Assembly: GCA_031406155.1 (NCBI GenBank)
Contig: JANOGW010000077.1
Span: forward strand, 35,584 to 99,583
Source: JACMNW01 sp031406155
Lineage (GTDB): Bacteria > Pseudomonadota > Alphaproteobacteria > Rhodobacterales > Rhodobacteraceae
Direction: 5' to 3'
Length of the DNA: 64,000 bases
Both the position numbers and the translations under genes were made by a program. The notes under the pieces are model-generated. The model was not told where the DNA came from and ran no database searches. It worked only from the letters and a program-made list of their open reading frames with translations. Shown here piece by piece: positions 25,344 to 33,855 of the stretch. Each line of letters starts with the position of its first letter. The first letter of the stretch is position 1.

Positions 25344-26197
25344 ATGCTAGCGGACATTGAACTTTATTGAACATTTCTGGTGATTTCCGGTACCCGCAGC
25401 TTTACGGCTGCGGCAAGGCAGGTCGGCAGGACGCAATCCGCCGTCAGCCAGCAGATGAAACGGTTCGGGACTCTGCTCGGTCGGCCCCTCGTTGAGCGGG
25501 GCAGCCCGTCAGTCACCCTGAGCGAGTATGGCAAATCAATGCTTCGGCCGGCCCGCAGCGTCGTTGACACGCATTCCTAGGCAATGGAATCGTTTCATCG
25601 GACCACCTTTGAGGGCATCATCGTCGTCGGTGTCGCCGATGCGTACGTCAACCGCATCCTGAAAGATCTCGCGCGGGAGTTTCATAGCCTTTATCCGCGC
25701 GGCACCATCAGCGTCGTGATCGACAACTGGCTTGGCCTGTCACGCCGCATCGCCGATGGGACATTGGATCTGGCCTTTTGTACCGAAGGCAACGGCCCGA
25801 CGCGCGGCCAGATTGCCTTTCGTGAAAGGCTGCTCGTCGTTGGGCCGACATCGGTCAACCTCAGTCGATGAACCCGCTGCCGGTCGCAGTCTGGGATGAA
25901 CGAAATCAGCATGAAGATCCGCTGATCAAGGTGCTCGACCGCATGGGGCGCCGCCTTCGCCCGGTCTTCGTCTGCCGCTGTGTCCATGCCCAGCATGTCG
26001 CCGTTTCAGCCGGGCTTGCAGTTGCTGTGTTGGTTGAAGGCAGCATGGTCGAAGGCGAACGCGCCTATCTGGAAGAGGACGGCTTTCCCGTTCTCAAAGA
26101 GCTTAACATCCGTCTGGAACGCACGCATGCAAAGCGCTCACAAATTGTAGAACGGCTGGAGAGGCATTTCCTCGACTGTTGCTCGGCGCAACGTTGA
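25344..26197 (+). pseudogene. LysR-family regulator with two stops and a frameshift
   Basis: From ATG 25344 (after GAAGGG) the frame reads MLADIELY, stop TGA at 25368-25370, TFLVISGTRSFTAAARQVGRTQSAVSQQMKRF... (a LysR winged HTH), stop TAG at 25578-25580, then AMESFHRTTFEGIIVVGVADAYVNRIL.... Near 25865 the frame shifts, and the co-factor domain continues as PLPVAVWDERNQHEDPLIKVLD... to 26197. Both stops are one C-to-T change from a sense codon (CGA, CAG). Only a tiny fragment could be made. It was probably the regulator of the neighbouring MFS gene. Confidence 0.85.
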
Positions 26198-26895
26198 TGA
26201 CACGGCGGGAATTGATCAACCGCACCCCTTACGGCTGAACGTCAATCAATTGGCCCCGTCGCATGGATCCGTCCGCCCTTGGGGATCGCGAGGTGGGTTC
26301 CGAAGATCCAGCGATCCGGGGCGATGACCGAAGACCGGTGGCTCTGCCATGTCGTCATCAAACCGCGGCGTCGGGCGGGCCGTGATCGACAGTGATCAGC
26401 GGGATGTTTTCGTTTTGGCAGCGTGATAGCGAAGCAGCAAGTTGAAGTGCGGTTTTCCGCCACTTTGACGGGCCACGGGATTTACACTCTGCGGTAACGT
26501 GCCCCCGGTCCGACACGCCGCGCACTATGCCGTTGAGCAAAGCACTTTCGCGCCCGCGCTTCAGCCGTTGGCCCCCGCCAGCGAAGACCATGATGATGCC
26601 CAGCCATCCGGGCAAATCAGGGAGAACTGTACAGCGGTTTTCCAGCCCCATCTGCGGAAACTCAAAAAAGTCAGAACGGTTCTGGCAACGCTTTCATCGC
26701 CGGAACCGATTGAGGGCAAGTCCGACAAAACGCAAAAAGCCAGCGACATGACAAAATGTCCGAGACGTCCTTAAGATCACCGAAGGGTTGCAGTTAAGGC
26801 ACCTCCGTCAACGCACAAGCCAAGGCCAGCCAATGGCCGACAAAAGACTTGATCAGGCCGGGCGCACACACCTGGATGCAAGACGGGCATCCAAG
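26198..26895. other. About 700 bases without a recognisable gene
   Basis: Short open frames exist on both strands but none has a ribosome site, family motif or a neighbour that fits. The stretch follows a broken LysR gene and may be further decayed coding DNA. No repeat or RNA gene seen. Confidence 0.5.
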
Positions 26896-27486
26896 TCAAC
26901 GCGCCTCCTGAACAAGGCGCGCACGAAAATCATCGGGCATCACCCAGTTGGGCTGGTTGCCGAGGATCATTTGCAGGAAGCCGGCAGAAAAGGCGGCATC
27001 CTCGCGGGAGTTTTCCCGAAACGACCACCAGTGTCGCAGATCATCGATTGCAGGATCAACTTCGGTCGCGGCGTGGAATTCCTGCGCCATGGCGGCGGCG
27101 TGTACCGACACGCAGAACATCGTACAGCAATAGCCTTCGGGCCAGAAGGCAGCGGCGGACTCCGGCTTTGCGAGGATGGCGGGCCCGGCAGCGCGCACAG
27201 GCATGTCGGCCACCAGTTCGCGCAGCATCAGCGCCCCAGCGAACTCGAAAAATGCGCGGCGCTGGCTTTTGTCGGCAGGCTTCTGGCGTTCGATCGCTTC
27301 GAGCCAGCGCACAAAGACAGAGGCAAGCTTCGGCTCGTCCACCTCAAAAGCGCAGCCCAGATCGCGACCGTAGGCTTCGGCGTGGCGCTGGAAGGCCTGC
27401 TTGAACCAGCGCAAGCGCCGCACCGCAATGCGCAGGGGTTCGTTGCTGGCGGGTATCGCTTCGGGGTGCAGGGGCACGTCAGACAT
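26896..27486 (-). CDS. Unknown protein, last gene of sugar operon
   Basis: 196 residues from ATG 27486, which overlaps the end of the preceding gene by eight bases. The chain is helical with several tryptophan and cysteine residues: LRIAVRRLRWFKQAFQRHAEAYG, VFVRWLEAIERQKP, RRAFFEFAGALMLRELVA, EGYCCTMFCVSVHAAAMAQEFHA, and IDDLRHWWSFRENSREDAAFSAGFLQMILG. No signal peptide and no catalytic motif I know. Placement makes it co-transcribed with the ABC-PfkB genes. I do not recognise the family. Confidence 0.65.
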   Translation of the reverse strand: MSDVPLHPEAIPASNEPLRIAVRRLRWFKQAFQRHAEAYGRDLGCAFEVDEPKLASVFVRWLEAIERQKPADKSQRRAFFEFAGALMLRELVADMPVRAAGPAILAKPESAAAFWPEGYCCTMFCVSVHAAAMAQEFHAATEVDPAIDDLRHWWSFRENSREDAAFSAGFLQMILGNQPNWVMPDDFRARLVQEAR

Positions 27487-28165
27487 GGGCCGCATATCGC
27501 ACATAAAGCGCCGCGATGCGCGGGGCGTCCCGGTCGGCGCAGGCCCGGGCGACTTCGGGGGCGAGTGCCACAGCAAGATCAGCCGCGGCATGCAGGGCCG
27601 CTTCGTTTTCCTCGGTCGACCGGGTGGATTGCAGCCAAAGCAAGACCGCAAAGATCGCTACAGACTCCAGCGCCGAACCGGGCACCCGCGCCGCCTCGTC
27701 TGCAGTGGTTCCGCGCACGACGCGGGCATCCAGCAAGTTGATCGTCAGCGACGCGGCATCAGGTTTGGTATCCATGTCCCAGGCTCGCCGTGCAGCGGCT
27801 TCGCTGACGAAGACCCCGGGCGCACCCAGTCTGCGCAGCACCGAGCGCAGCGCCACGTACACTGCCGCCCCAAACCGCGATCCGCTGTCATGCCCTGCCG
27901 TCAGATCGTTCAGCGTAACCGAATTTTGCCCAGGTCGGCCCAGCATCGATTTCGCAAGCCCCGCTGCGAGTTCATCAACGTTGCGGACAATCCCGCCCAC
28001 TTCGCGCAGTACTGCACCAGCGAGGTCGGCTGCGGGTTTTGGCAGGCTCTCGATGGTGATCGTCTCGGCCAACGTCTCCCCCCCCCGGCGCAACAGGAAC
28101 CGCAGGCCACGCAACGCTTCGCGCAGTGGCATCGGATCCGGGCGGAGGGGCGAATGGCTGGACAC
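27479..28165 (-). CDS. Unknown protein following the PfkB kinase
   Basis: 228 residues from GTG 28165, with GAGG six bases upstream; ATG 28132 (MPLREALRGLRFLLRRGGET) is an alternative. The sequence is mostly helical: AADLAGAVLREVGGIVRNVDELAAGLAKSML, then FGAAVYVALRSVLRRLGAPG and SALESVAIFAVLLWLQST, with no signal peptide and no known motif. It starts 33 bases after the PfkB stop and overlaps the next unknown gene by eight bases, so the pair is translationally coupled. Family unknown to me. Confidence 0.65.
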   Translation of the reverse strand: MSSHSPLRPDPMPLREALRGLRFLLRRGGETLAETITIESLPKPAADLAGAVLREVGGIVRNVDELAAGLAKSMLGRPGQNSVTLNDLTAGHDSGSRFGAAVYVALRSVLRRLGAPGVFVSEAAARRAWDMDTKPDAASLTINLLDARVVRGTTADEAARVPGSALESVAIFAVLLWLQSTRSTEENEAALHAAADLAVALAPEVARACADRDAPRIAALYVRYAAHV

Positions 28166-28197
28166 GGGCGACCTCAGGTTTACCCCCTTACACTAGC

Positions 28198-29196
28198 CTA
28201 AGCCTGCGCCGATACCAAGGCATGGTTCAGGACCCGCAGCGGCGTGGCCTGAATGAAGGCCAGTGTCGTGGCATAGTCCTTGACGCCTGCCTGACTGCCC
28301 AGTCCCATGGCATTCTGCGCCGAAGAGGCCTGCGCGACGCTTACCGCATCGGCCGCAGTCAGCCCTTTGATCAGCCCTGTGGCAAAGCCGCCGTTAAAGC
28401 AGTCGCCACAGCCGCAGGTGCATTTCACCGCGACCTGAAACGCAGGCGTGTGAAACTCTGTTCCGTCGCAATGACGATAAAAGGCCCCATCGGCGCCGAG
28501 TGTCAGAATGACGCAGCCTGCGCCCCGGTCCAGCAGGAACTGGGCGATGTCGCGGTTTTTGGCAAGCCCGGACAAAGCCTGCGCCTCTTCCTCCGAGGGC
28601 AGGAAATAGTCGGTGTAAGGCAGAAGCCGCACGACTTTCGGCAGATCGTCGGGGGTCGAGGCAAAGACATCCAGAGTGGTGATCACCCCGCGCCGCTTTG
28701 CCTCGCGCATGATGTCTTCGGTGCGGCCCGCATCCATCCGGTTCATCAGACCAACACCGCCCACATGCAGGATACGGGTGTCCAAAATATCATCAGTCTG
28801 GGTGTCGTCGATGAAAAAGCCATCTGTGGCACCCCGTTTGTGCAGCGCAGGGCGCGCGCCGTCAGGCCGCGTCGTGACCAGCGAAGACGAGGTGGTGAAG
28901 CCGTCGCACCGCTGCATCAGGCTGGTGTCGATGCCGTATTTGCCCAGCTTCATCAGCACCCAGTCGCCCATGTCGTCATGGCCGACCCCGCCCACGGCGC
29001 GCGCGCGCAGACCGTGCTTGGCCGCCACGATCACCGCAGATCCGGCCGCGCCCGAGACGGCAAGCGTCAGCTCCTCAACGAAATAGGTGCCTCCCCCGGG
29101 TGGGATCTGCGTCACAGGGCGACAAAGCGCGTCGAAAGTGATGAAGCCCATCGACGTGTAATCAAAGCTCGGGGCAGCCTTTGCCAACTCCATCAT
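28198..29196 (-). CDS. PfkB-family sugar kinase
   Basis: 332 residues. N-terminal substrate domain with VGGVGHDDMGDWV (PfkB signature 1 region), lid, and C-terminal signature 2 TCGCGDCFNGGFATG near residue 280, in which the aspartate is the catalytic base. A cysteine replaces the usual alanine (GCGD for GAGD). It should phosphorylate an imported sugar, polyol or sugar acid with ATP. Start overlaps the ABC ATPase stop (ATGA), so both are made together. The substrate is not apparent; ribokinase, ketohexokinase and 2-keto-gluconate kinase groups are all possible. Confidence 0.9.
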   Translation of the reverse strand: MMELAKAAPSFDYTSMGFITFDALCRPVTQIPPGGGTYFVEELTLAVSGAAGSAVIVAAKHGLRARAVGGVGHDDMGDWVLMKLGKYGIDTSLMQRCDGFTTSSSLVTTRPDGARPALHKRGATDGFFIDDTQTDDILDTRILHVGGVGLMNRMDAGRTEDIMREAKRRGVITTLDVFASTPDDLPKVVRLLPYTDYFLPSEEEAQALSGLAKNRDIAQFLLDRGAGCVILTLGADGAFYRHCDGTEFHTPAFQVAVKCTCGCGDCFNGGFATGLIKGLTAADAVSVAQASSAQNAMGLGSQAGVKDYATTLAFIQATPLRVLNHALVSAQA

Positions 29197-30239
29197 GCGA
29201 CGCTCCGGATCCGCTGTCCATCTGCCCCGAAGAAATACAGCCGCGCGGGATCAAAGCCAATGGTAATCGGTACGTCAATGCCCGAACGGAAGTCGCGCGC
29301 GGCCTTGACCTCGATCTGCTTGGCCCCCACCAGCACACTCAGGTATGTAACGTCGCCGGTGGGCTCGACACCGTAAACCATCCCCTGCACCTGATCGCCG
29401 CCCGCGGTGCAGTCCTCTGGACGGATGCCGAGGGTGATTTTGCCTGCCAGATGCGAAGGGCACGGCGCATTGACACCCGGAGCGGTGAACTGCCCGCCCG
29501 TTGCTGTGCCGTCGATCAGGTTCATCGGCGGGCCACCGATGAAGCCCGCGACGAAGGTATTGGCGGGGTCGGTATAGATCTGATCGGGCGTGCCGACCTG
29601 CTGGATTGCGCCCTTGTTCATGATCACGATGCGGTCGGCCAGCGTCATAGCCTCGATCTGGTCGTGCGTGACGTAAACGGTCGTTACCTGCAACTTTCGC
29701 TGCAAGTGCTTGATCTGCACCCGCATTGACTGGCGCAGCTTGGCATCAAGGTTCGATAGCGGCTCATCCATCAAAAAGACCTGTGGCTGGCGCACCACGG
29801 CGCGGGCCAATGCCGCGCGCTGCCGCTGCCCGCCAGACAGCGCCCCAGGCTTGCGGTCCAGAAACGCCCCAAGTTCCACCATGTCGGCGGCCTGCCGCAC
29901 CAGCCGGTCCTGATCTGCCGCAGGCACGCCGCGCATGCGCAGTGGGAAGCGGATGTTTTCATAGACCGTCATGTTGGGATAGAGCGCATAGCCCTGAAAC
30001 ACCATCGCCACATCACGGTCGCGCGCGTCAATGTCGTTAACCACTTCGCCGCCGATGATGATGTCGCCTTCGCTCGGCTCTTCCAGCCCCGCGATCATGC
30101 GCATCGTGGTCGTCTTGCCGCAGCCCGATGGCCCCAGCAGCACAAGGAACTCTTCATCCGCGATGTCGAGCGACATGTTCTGCACGCCCACGAAGGCGCC
30201 GTACCGCTTGACGATGTTGTGCAGGCGGATCGAGGCCAC
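29193..30239 (-). CDS. Sugar ABC transporter ATPase (MalK/UgpC type)
   Basis: 348 residues. Walker A GPSGCGKTTTMRM, Q-loop VFQGYALYPNMTV, signature LSGGQRQRAALARAVV, Walker B VFLMDEPLSNLDAKLR, H-loop VYVTHDQIEAM, followed by the C-terminal OB-like regulatory domain with GIRPEDC. Such ATPases energise CUT1-type sugar importers. It lies three bases after the second permease gene. Confidence 0.94.
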   Translation of the reverse strand: MASIRLHNIVKRYGAFVGVQNMSLDIADEEFLVLLGPSGCGKTTTMRMIAGLEEPSEGDIIIGGEVVNDIDARDRDVAMVFQGYALYPNMTVYENIRFPLRMRGVPAADQDRLVRQAADMVELGAFLDRKPGALSGGQRQRAALARAVVRQPQVFLMDEPLSNLDAKLRQSMRVQIKHLQRKLQVTTVYVTHDQIEAMTLADRIVIMNKGAIQQVGTPDQIYTDPANTFVAGFIGGPPMNLIDGTATGGQFTAPGVNAPCPSHLAGKITLGIRPEDCTAGGDQVQGMVYGVEPTGDVTYLSVLVGAKQIEVKAARDFRSGIDVPITIGFDPARLYFFGADGQRIRSVA

Positions 30240-30242
30240 GGT

Positions 30243-31100
30243 CTATCCTTTCACGGCGCCCATCGTCAGACCGCGCGACAGGTGCTTCTGGATCAGGATC
30301 ACCAGGATCAGGATCGGCACAAAGGCGATGAACGACACGAGGGCGATTGCATTGTAGATCACACCATCCGACCCGCCCGTGAAATTCGCAAGCGCCACCG
30401 ACATGGTGTAGGCCTTGGACGTCGAGGCGATCAGCAGGGTGAACAGAAATTCGTTGATCGCAAAGATCGTGGCGATCACGGCAGCGGTTATGATGCCCGG
30501 CAGGCAGGCGGGGATGATGATTTCCCACAGGATGCGCAGGTCCCCTGCCCCGTCGGTGCGCGCGGCATCCTCCAGTTCCTTCGGGACATCAAGCATATAA
30601 CTGCGGATGATCCAGGTCACGAGGCTGAGGTTGATTGCGGCGTAGATCAACATCAGCGCCCAGATACTGTCCAGCAATCCCACCGTCTTGAAAAGAAAGA
30701 AGATCGGCACCGCCACGATGGCCGGTGCCATCATCCGGGTCGAAAGGATGTAGAACCCGATATCCTCGCGCCCCTTGAAGTCGTACCGCGCCAACGCATA
30801 GGCCGCGGGAACGGCAAGGATCAGGTCGATAATCACCGACCCGCCGACCGCAAGCACCGAATTGCGCAGATAAAGCGCGATCGGCCAATCGCTCATCAAC
30901 AGATGCCAGGCATCCAGCGACCAGGTTGGCCAGTAGATCGGCTGCGGGGTGATGATTTCGGTGCGCGGACGAAAGGCAATGGTGCCGAACCACAGGATCG
31001 GCAGCACGCACACCAAAGCCCAACTGCCCAGCACGAGATAGCGCAACAGAAGGCTTTCGCCTCGCGATTTACGCGCCGCCTGTTTCGGTACCGGGGCCAT
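30243..31100 (-). CDS. Sugar ABC transporter permease (MalG type)
   Basis: 285 residues, six membrane helices. The EAA loop reads LEDAARTDGAGDLRILWEIIIPACLPGI and the C-terminus ends LSRGLTMGAVKG, both diagnostic of MalG-type CUT1 permeases. The start codon overlaps the stop of the first permease by one base (TGATG). Confidence 0.93.
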   Translation of the reverse strand: MAPVPKQAARKSRGESLLLRYLVLGSWALVCVLPILWFGTIAFRPRTEIITPQPIYWPTWSLDAWHLLMSDWPIALYLRNSVLAVGGSVIIDLILAVPAAYALARYDFKGREDIGFYILSTRMMAPAIVAVPIFFLFKTVGLLDSIWALMLIYAAINLSLVTWIIRSYMLDVPKELEDAARTDGAGDLRILWEIIIPACLPGIITAAVIATIFAINEFLFTLLIASTSKAYTMSVALANFTGGSDGVIYNAIALVSFIAFVPILILVILIQKHLSRGLTMGAVKG

Positions 31101-32035
31101 CAGGCTTTCCCCGAATGAAAGGCGCGTTTGACCACGGTCTGCGCGATGATGATCGTCATGATCAGCATCAGCACCGACGCCGCCGATGCATAGCCGAAGT
31201 TGAACATGCGGAAACCCTGGCGATAGATGAAATAGCTCATCGTTTCGGTCGCCCCACCGGGGGAGCCCTGCGTCATCACATAGACGTTGGTGAACATGGT
31301 CGTGATGTCGATGCCGCGCAGGGTGACGGCGACCACAATGATCGGGCGCAGCATTGGCAGCGAGATGTTCCAGAAGATCGCCGGCCAGCTTGCACCGTCC
31401 AGACGCGCGGCCTCTTCAATCTCCTGATCCTGACCCTGAAGCCCGGCAACAAAGATGATGAACAGGAATGGCGTCCACTGCCAGACATCGGCCGTGATCA
31501 GCGTCAGACGCGCGAGCCAAATGTTGCCCAGCCAATCGACATTGCGCTCGATCAGCCCGGCACTCATCAGCATGTCGGAAATGACCCGCCCGTCGTTGAA
31601 AGCCAGTTTCCAGATGAAGGCCACTGCCGAGGGCATGAACAGCATTGGCATGATGTAGACGATCCGCCAGCCCTTGATGAACGGGTCGCGGTAGGCGAAA
31701 TAGGCGACGCTCAGCGCGATTGCGGTTTGCAGCACGAGGGAAATGCCGCCGATGATGGCGGTATTGCCGAAAGCCGCCCAGAACTCGCGGTCCTGCAAGA
31801 TGGCCGAATAGTTGCCGAACCCGGTCCAGGTCCAGGTCAGGAACTTGACGACGAACAGGCTTTGATAGATTGCGAAAAGCCCCGGATACAACGTGATCGC
31901 CATCAGATACAGCATCGCCGGGGCCAGCAGCAGATAGGGAAACGCCTTGCGCGAACGCGGGCTTCTGCGGCGCCGAGGGTTGGGGGCGGCTTTCGCCACC
32001 CCCTCTAATCCGACCCTGGGCGTTTCAAGGGCCAT
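31100..32035 (-). CDS. Sugar ABC transporter permease (MalF type)
   Basis: 311 residues from ATG 32035; a longer frame runs back into the binding-protein gene and is not used. A basic N-terminal tail (RRRRSPRSRK) precedes six membrane helices, the first being AFPYLLLAPAMLYLMAITL. EAA loop: EIEEAARLDGASWPAIFWNISLPMLRP. It sits four bases after the binding protein stop and one base overlapping the next permease. Confidence 0.93.
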   Translation of the reverse strand: MALETPRVGLEGVAKAAPNPRRRRSPRSRKAFPYLLLAPAMLYLMAITLYPGLFAIYQSLFVVKFLTWTWTGFGNYSAILQDREFWAAFGNTAIIGGISLVLQTAIALSVAYFAYRDPFIKGWRIVYIMPMLFMPSAVAFIWKLAFNDGRVISDMLMSAGLIERNVDWLGNIWLARLTLITADVWQWTPFLFIIFVAGLQGQDQEIEEAARLDGASWPAIFWNISLPMLRPIIVVAVTLRGIDITTMFTNVYVMTQGSPGGATETMSYFIYRQGFRMFNFGYASAASVLMLIMTIIIAQTVVKRAFHSGKA

Positions 32036-32039
32036 CAGA

Positions 32040-33593
32040 TCAGAACGGCAAAGGTTTGCCGCCGCCAACATAAAGGCCGGGGGCCACATCGGCATAGGCC
32101 ACCGGTGCAGCACCTTCCTTGAAGCCGTTCTTCTCCATGATGGACTTCCAGGCGGCCTGGCCGTTGTCCAGAGCCTCTTTCGCCGTGATCTGGCCGGTGA
32201 TCGCCCGGTTGATCTCGTTGCCAAGCGCCTGTTCCATCTCGAACATTCCGGGCAAACGTGGGGAGCACCAGGCGTGATCCAGACTGTCGGCCCAGACCTT
32301 CATCGGCTGGCTTACGGCGCGCAGCTTTTCGTTGGCCAGAACCGACCGGTAGCCGGGGGCCACGCCGTTTGCGTTGGCCTCGTTCATTGCCATGATCGAC
32401 GAGGTGGTCAGGAAAGCCAGCATCAGGAAAGCGCCTTCCGGGTTCTGGCTGGTGGCGGTGACGACCGACGTGGACCCCGCGATGTTGGGCGGACAGAAAA
32501 TCCCACCGGCGATGCGCGGCTCGTAGATCGTGACGAAATCATCGACGATCTGGCTCTGGTCGGGACGCATCGCTTGCGTACCGCTGTCCTGCCACGAGAT
32601 GTTCGCCGCCACCTGACCGCCCAGCCATGCCGCGCGGTTTTCACCCCAGCCGGCACCCGCCACACCTTCGATGGCGTTCTTGGCCAGCGCAAGGATGATC
32701 TCCATCCCCTTGATCCCCGCGTCGGTGTTCAGCGTCGGGTTCCAGCTGGCATCGAACAGCTGCATCCCGGCCTGTGCGGCCACGTGTTCCCACGTGTAGG
32801 TTGACCAGAAGCCGCGTGCACCCAGCAGGCCGATGCCGGCCACGCCGCCACCCAGCTTGTTCGCCTCGGCGGTAATGCGGATCAACTCGTCATAGCTTGG
32901 CACCGAATTGACCAGATCAACCGGCCCGCCCAGAATTGGCTCCATCACGGACTTGCGCAGGTGCACCATCTGGATGTCGCAGTCGAACGGAATGCCCACC
33001 AGCTTGCCACCAAAATAGCCATAGTTCAGCCGGTAGGTGTCATAGAAATCGTCAAGCGGCAGCGCCCATTTGGCTGCATACTCATCAAGCGGAGCAAGAA
33101 AACCCGGAGCCGCGAAATCGCCTAGCCAGGCCGAAAAGAACTGCAGCGCATCAAACGAGGCGTTGCCCGAGATAAATTCGGAAATCGCCTTGTCATAGAT
33201 GCTGTCGTCCGGGATTGGCACCAGTTCAACTTTGATGCCCGACAGCGCCTCGAATGGCTTGATCGCCTCGACGGCCGACTCTTGGTCGGCAGCACCGATG
33301 GCAAAGCGCACGGTCGTGCCGGCCAGTTCGGAACGGACCTTTTCCCAGTCCACTGTGCGAATCCAGTCGCGAGCGGGATCCCAGAGCGGATCATCGGTCA
33401 TGCTGTAGAGTTTGCGGTAATCCTCGCGGACGTAGCTTGCGACAGAAATGCTGTCGAGCGTGGCCTGGATGTCCGGCAGGCCGTCTTGCGCCAGCGCCGG
33501 AGCCTTCAGCCCTATCAAGCCAGAGGCCGCGCTGAACGCCGCCCCTGTTCGCAGGAACGAGCGGCGGGACAATCCCGTCAAACGAATGGTCAT
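32040..33593 (-). CDS. Sugar ABC transporter binding protein (SBP family 1), Tat-exported
   Basis: 517 residues. MTIRLTGLSRRSFLRTGAAF carries the twin-arginine motif SRRSFLR followed by a hydrophobic core and an ALAQ cleavage site near residue 36. The mature chain has family 1 features such as GIKVELVPIPDDSIYDKAISEFISGNASFDALQ. It delivers the sugar to the MalFG-type channel. First gene of the leftward operon; its promoter region (33594-33855) is shared with the divergent dehydrogenase operon and has three TGAACTT boxes. Confidence 0.93.
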   Translation of the reverse strand: MTIRLTGLSRRSFLRTGAAFSAASGLIGLKAPALAQDGLPDIQATLDSISVASYVREDYRKLYSMTDDPLWDPARDWIRTVDWEKVRSELAGTTVRFAIGAADQESAVEAIKPFEALSGIKVELVPIPDDSIYDKAISEFISGNASFDALQFFSAWLGDFAAPGFLAPLDEYAAKWALPLDDFYDTYRLNYGYFGGKLVGIPFDCDIQMVHLRKSVMEPILGGPVDLVNSVPSYDELIRITAEANKLGGGVAGIGLLGARGFWSTYTWEHVAAQAGMQLFDASWNPTLNTDAGIKGMEIILALAKNAIEGVAGAGWGENRAAWLGGQVAANISWQDSGTQAMRPDQSQIVDDFVTIYEPRIAGGIFCPPNIAGSTSVVTATSQNPEGAFLMLAFLTTSSIMAMNEANANGVAPGYRSVLANEKLRAVSQPMKVWADSLDHAWCSPRLPGMFEMEQALGNEINRAITGQITAKEALDNGQAAWKSIMEKNGFKEGAAPVAYADVAPGLYVGGGKPLPF

Positions 33594-33701
33594 ATTTGTC
33601 GTCCTCCCTTTGGCGATGCGATGATAGATCCGGCCTGCTTCCGGCCACCGTTGCTTCCATGCGGTCTCCTCAGCCGCACCGATTACCGAAACTGCGGATC
33701 G

Positions 33702-33821
33702 TGAACTTTAGTCAGGTTTTTATATCATGTGTGCGGATGGTATTTCCTGTCAACAACGATTTCTTATCTTTCGATACGGTAATGGCATGAACTTCATTAT
33801 TGACCAAATAACATAAGTTCA
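33702..33821. promoter_or_regulatory. Three TGAACTT boxes in the divergent sugar-operon promoter
   Basis: TGAACTT occurs at 33702-33708 and 33788-33794 and inverted (AAGTTCA) at 33815-33821; the last two form an inverted repeat with a 20-base gap. The inverted box falls inside the spacer of a possible rightward promoter (TTGACC 33800-33805, TAAGCT 33824-33829). The probable ligand is the SorC-type regulator at 38540-39499. The spacer 33594-33855 has no gene. Confidence 0.4.
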
Positions 33822-33855
33822 ACTAAGCTAGCTGCACCACCTGAGGAGAAATACG

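Noticed and set aside
26242..26651. Overlapping minus-strand frames in the 26.2-26.7 kb gap
   Set aside because: No motif, no ribosome site and conflicting frames; at most decayed coding DNA.
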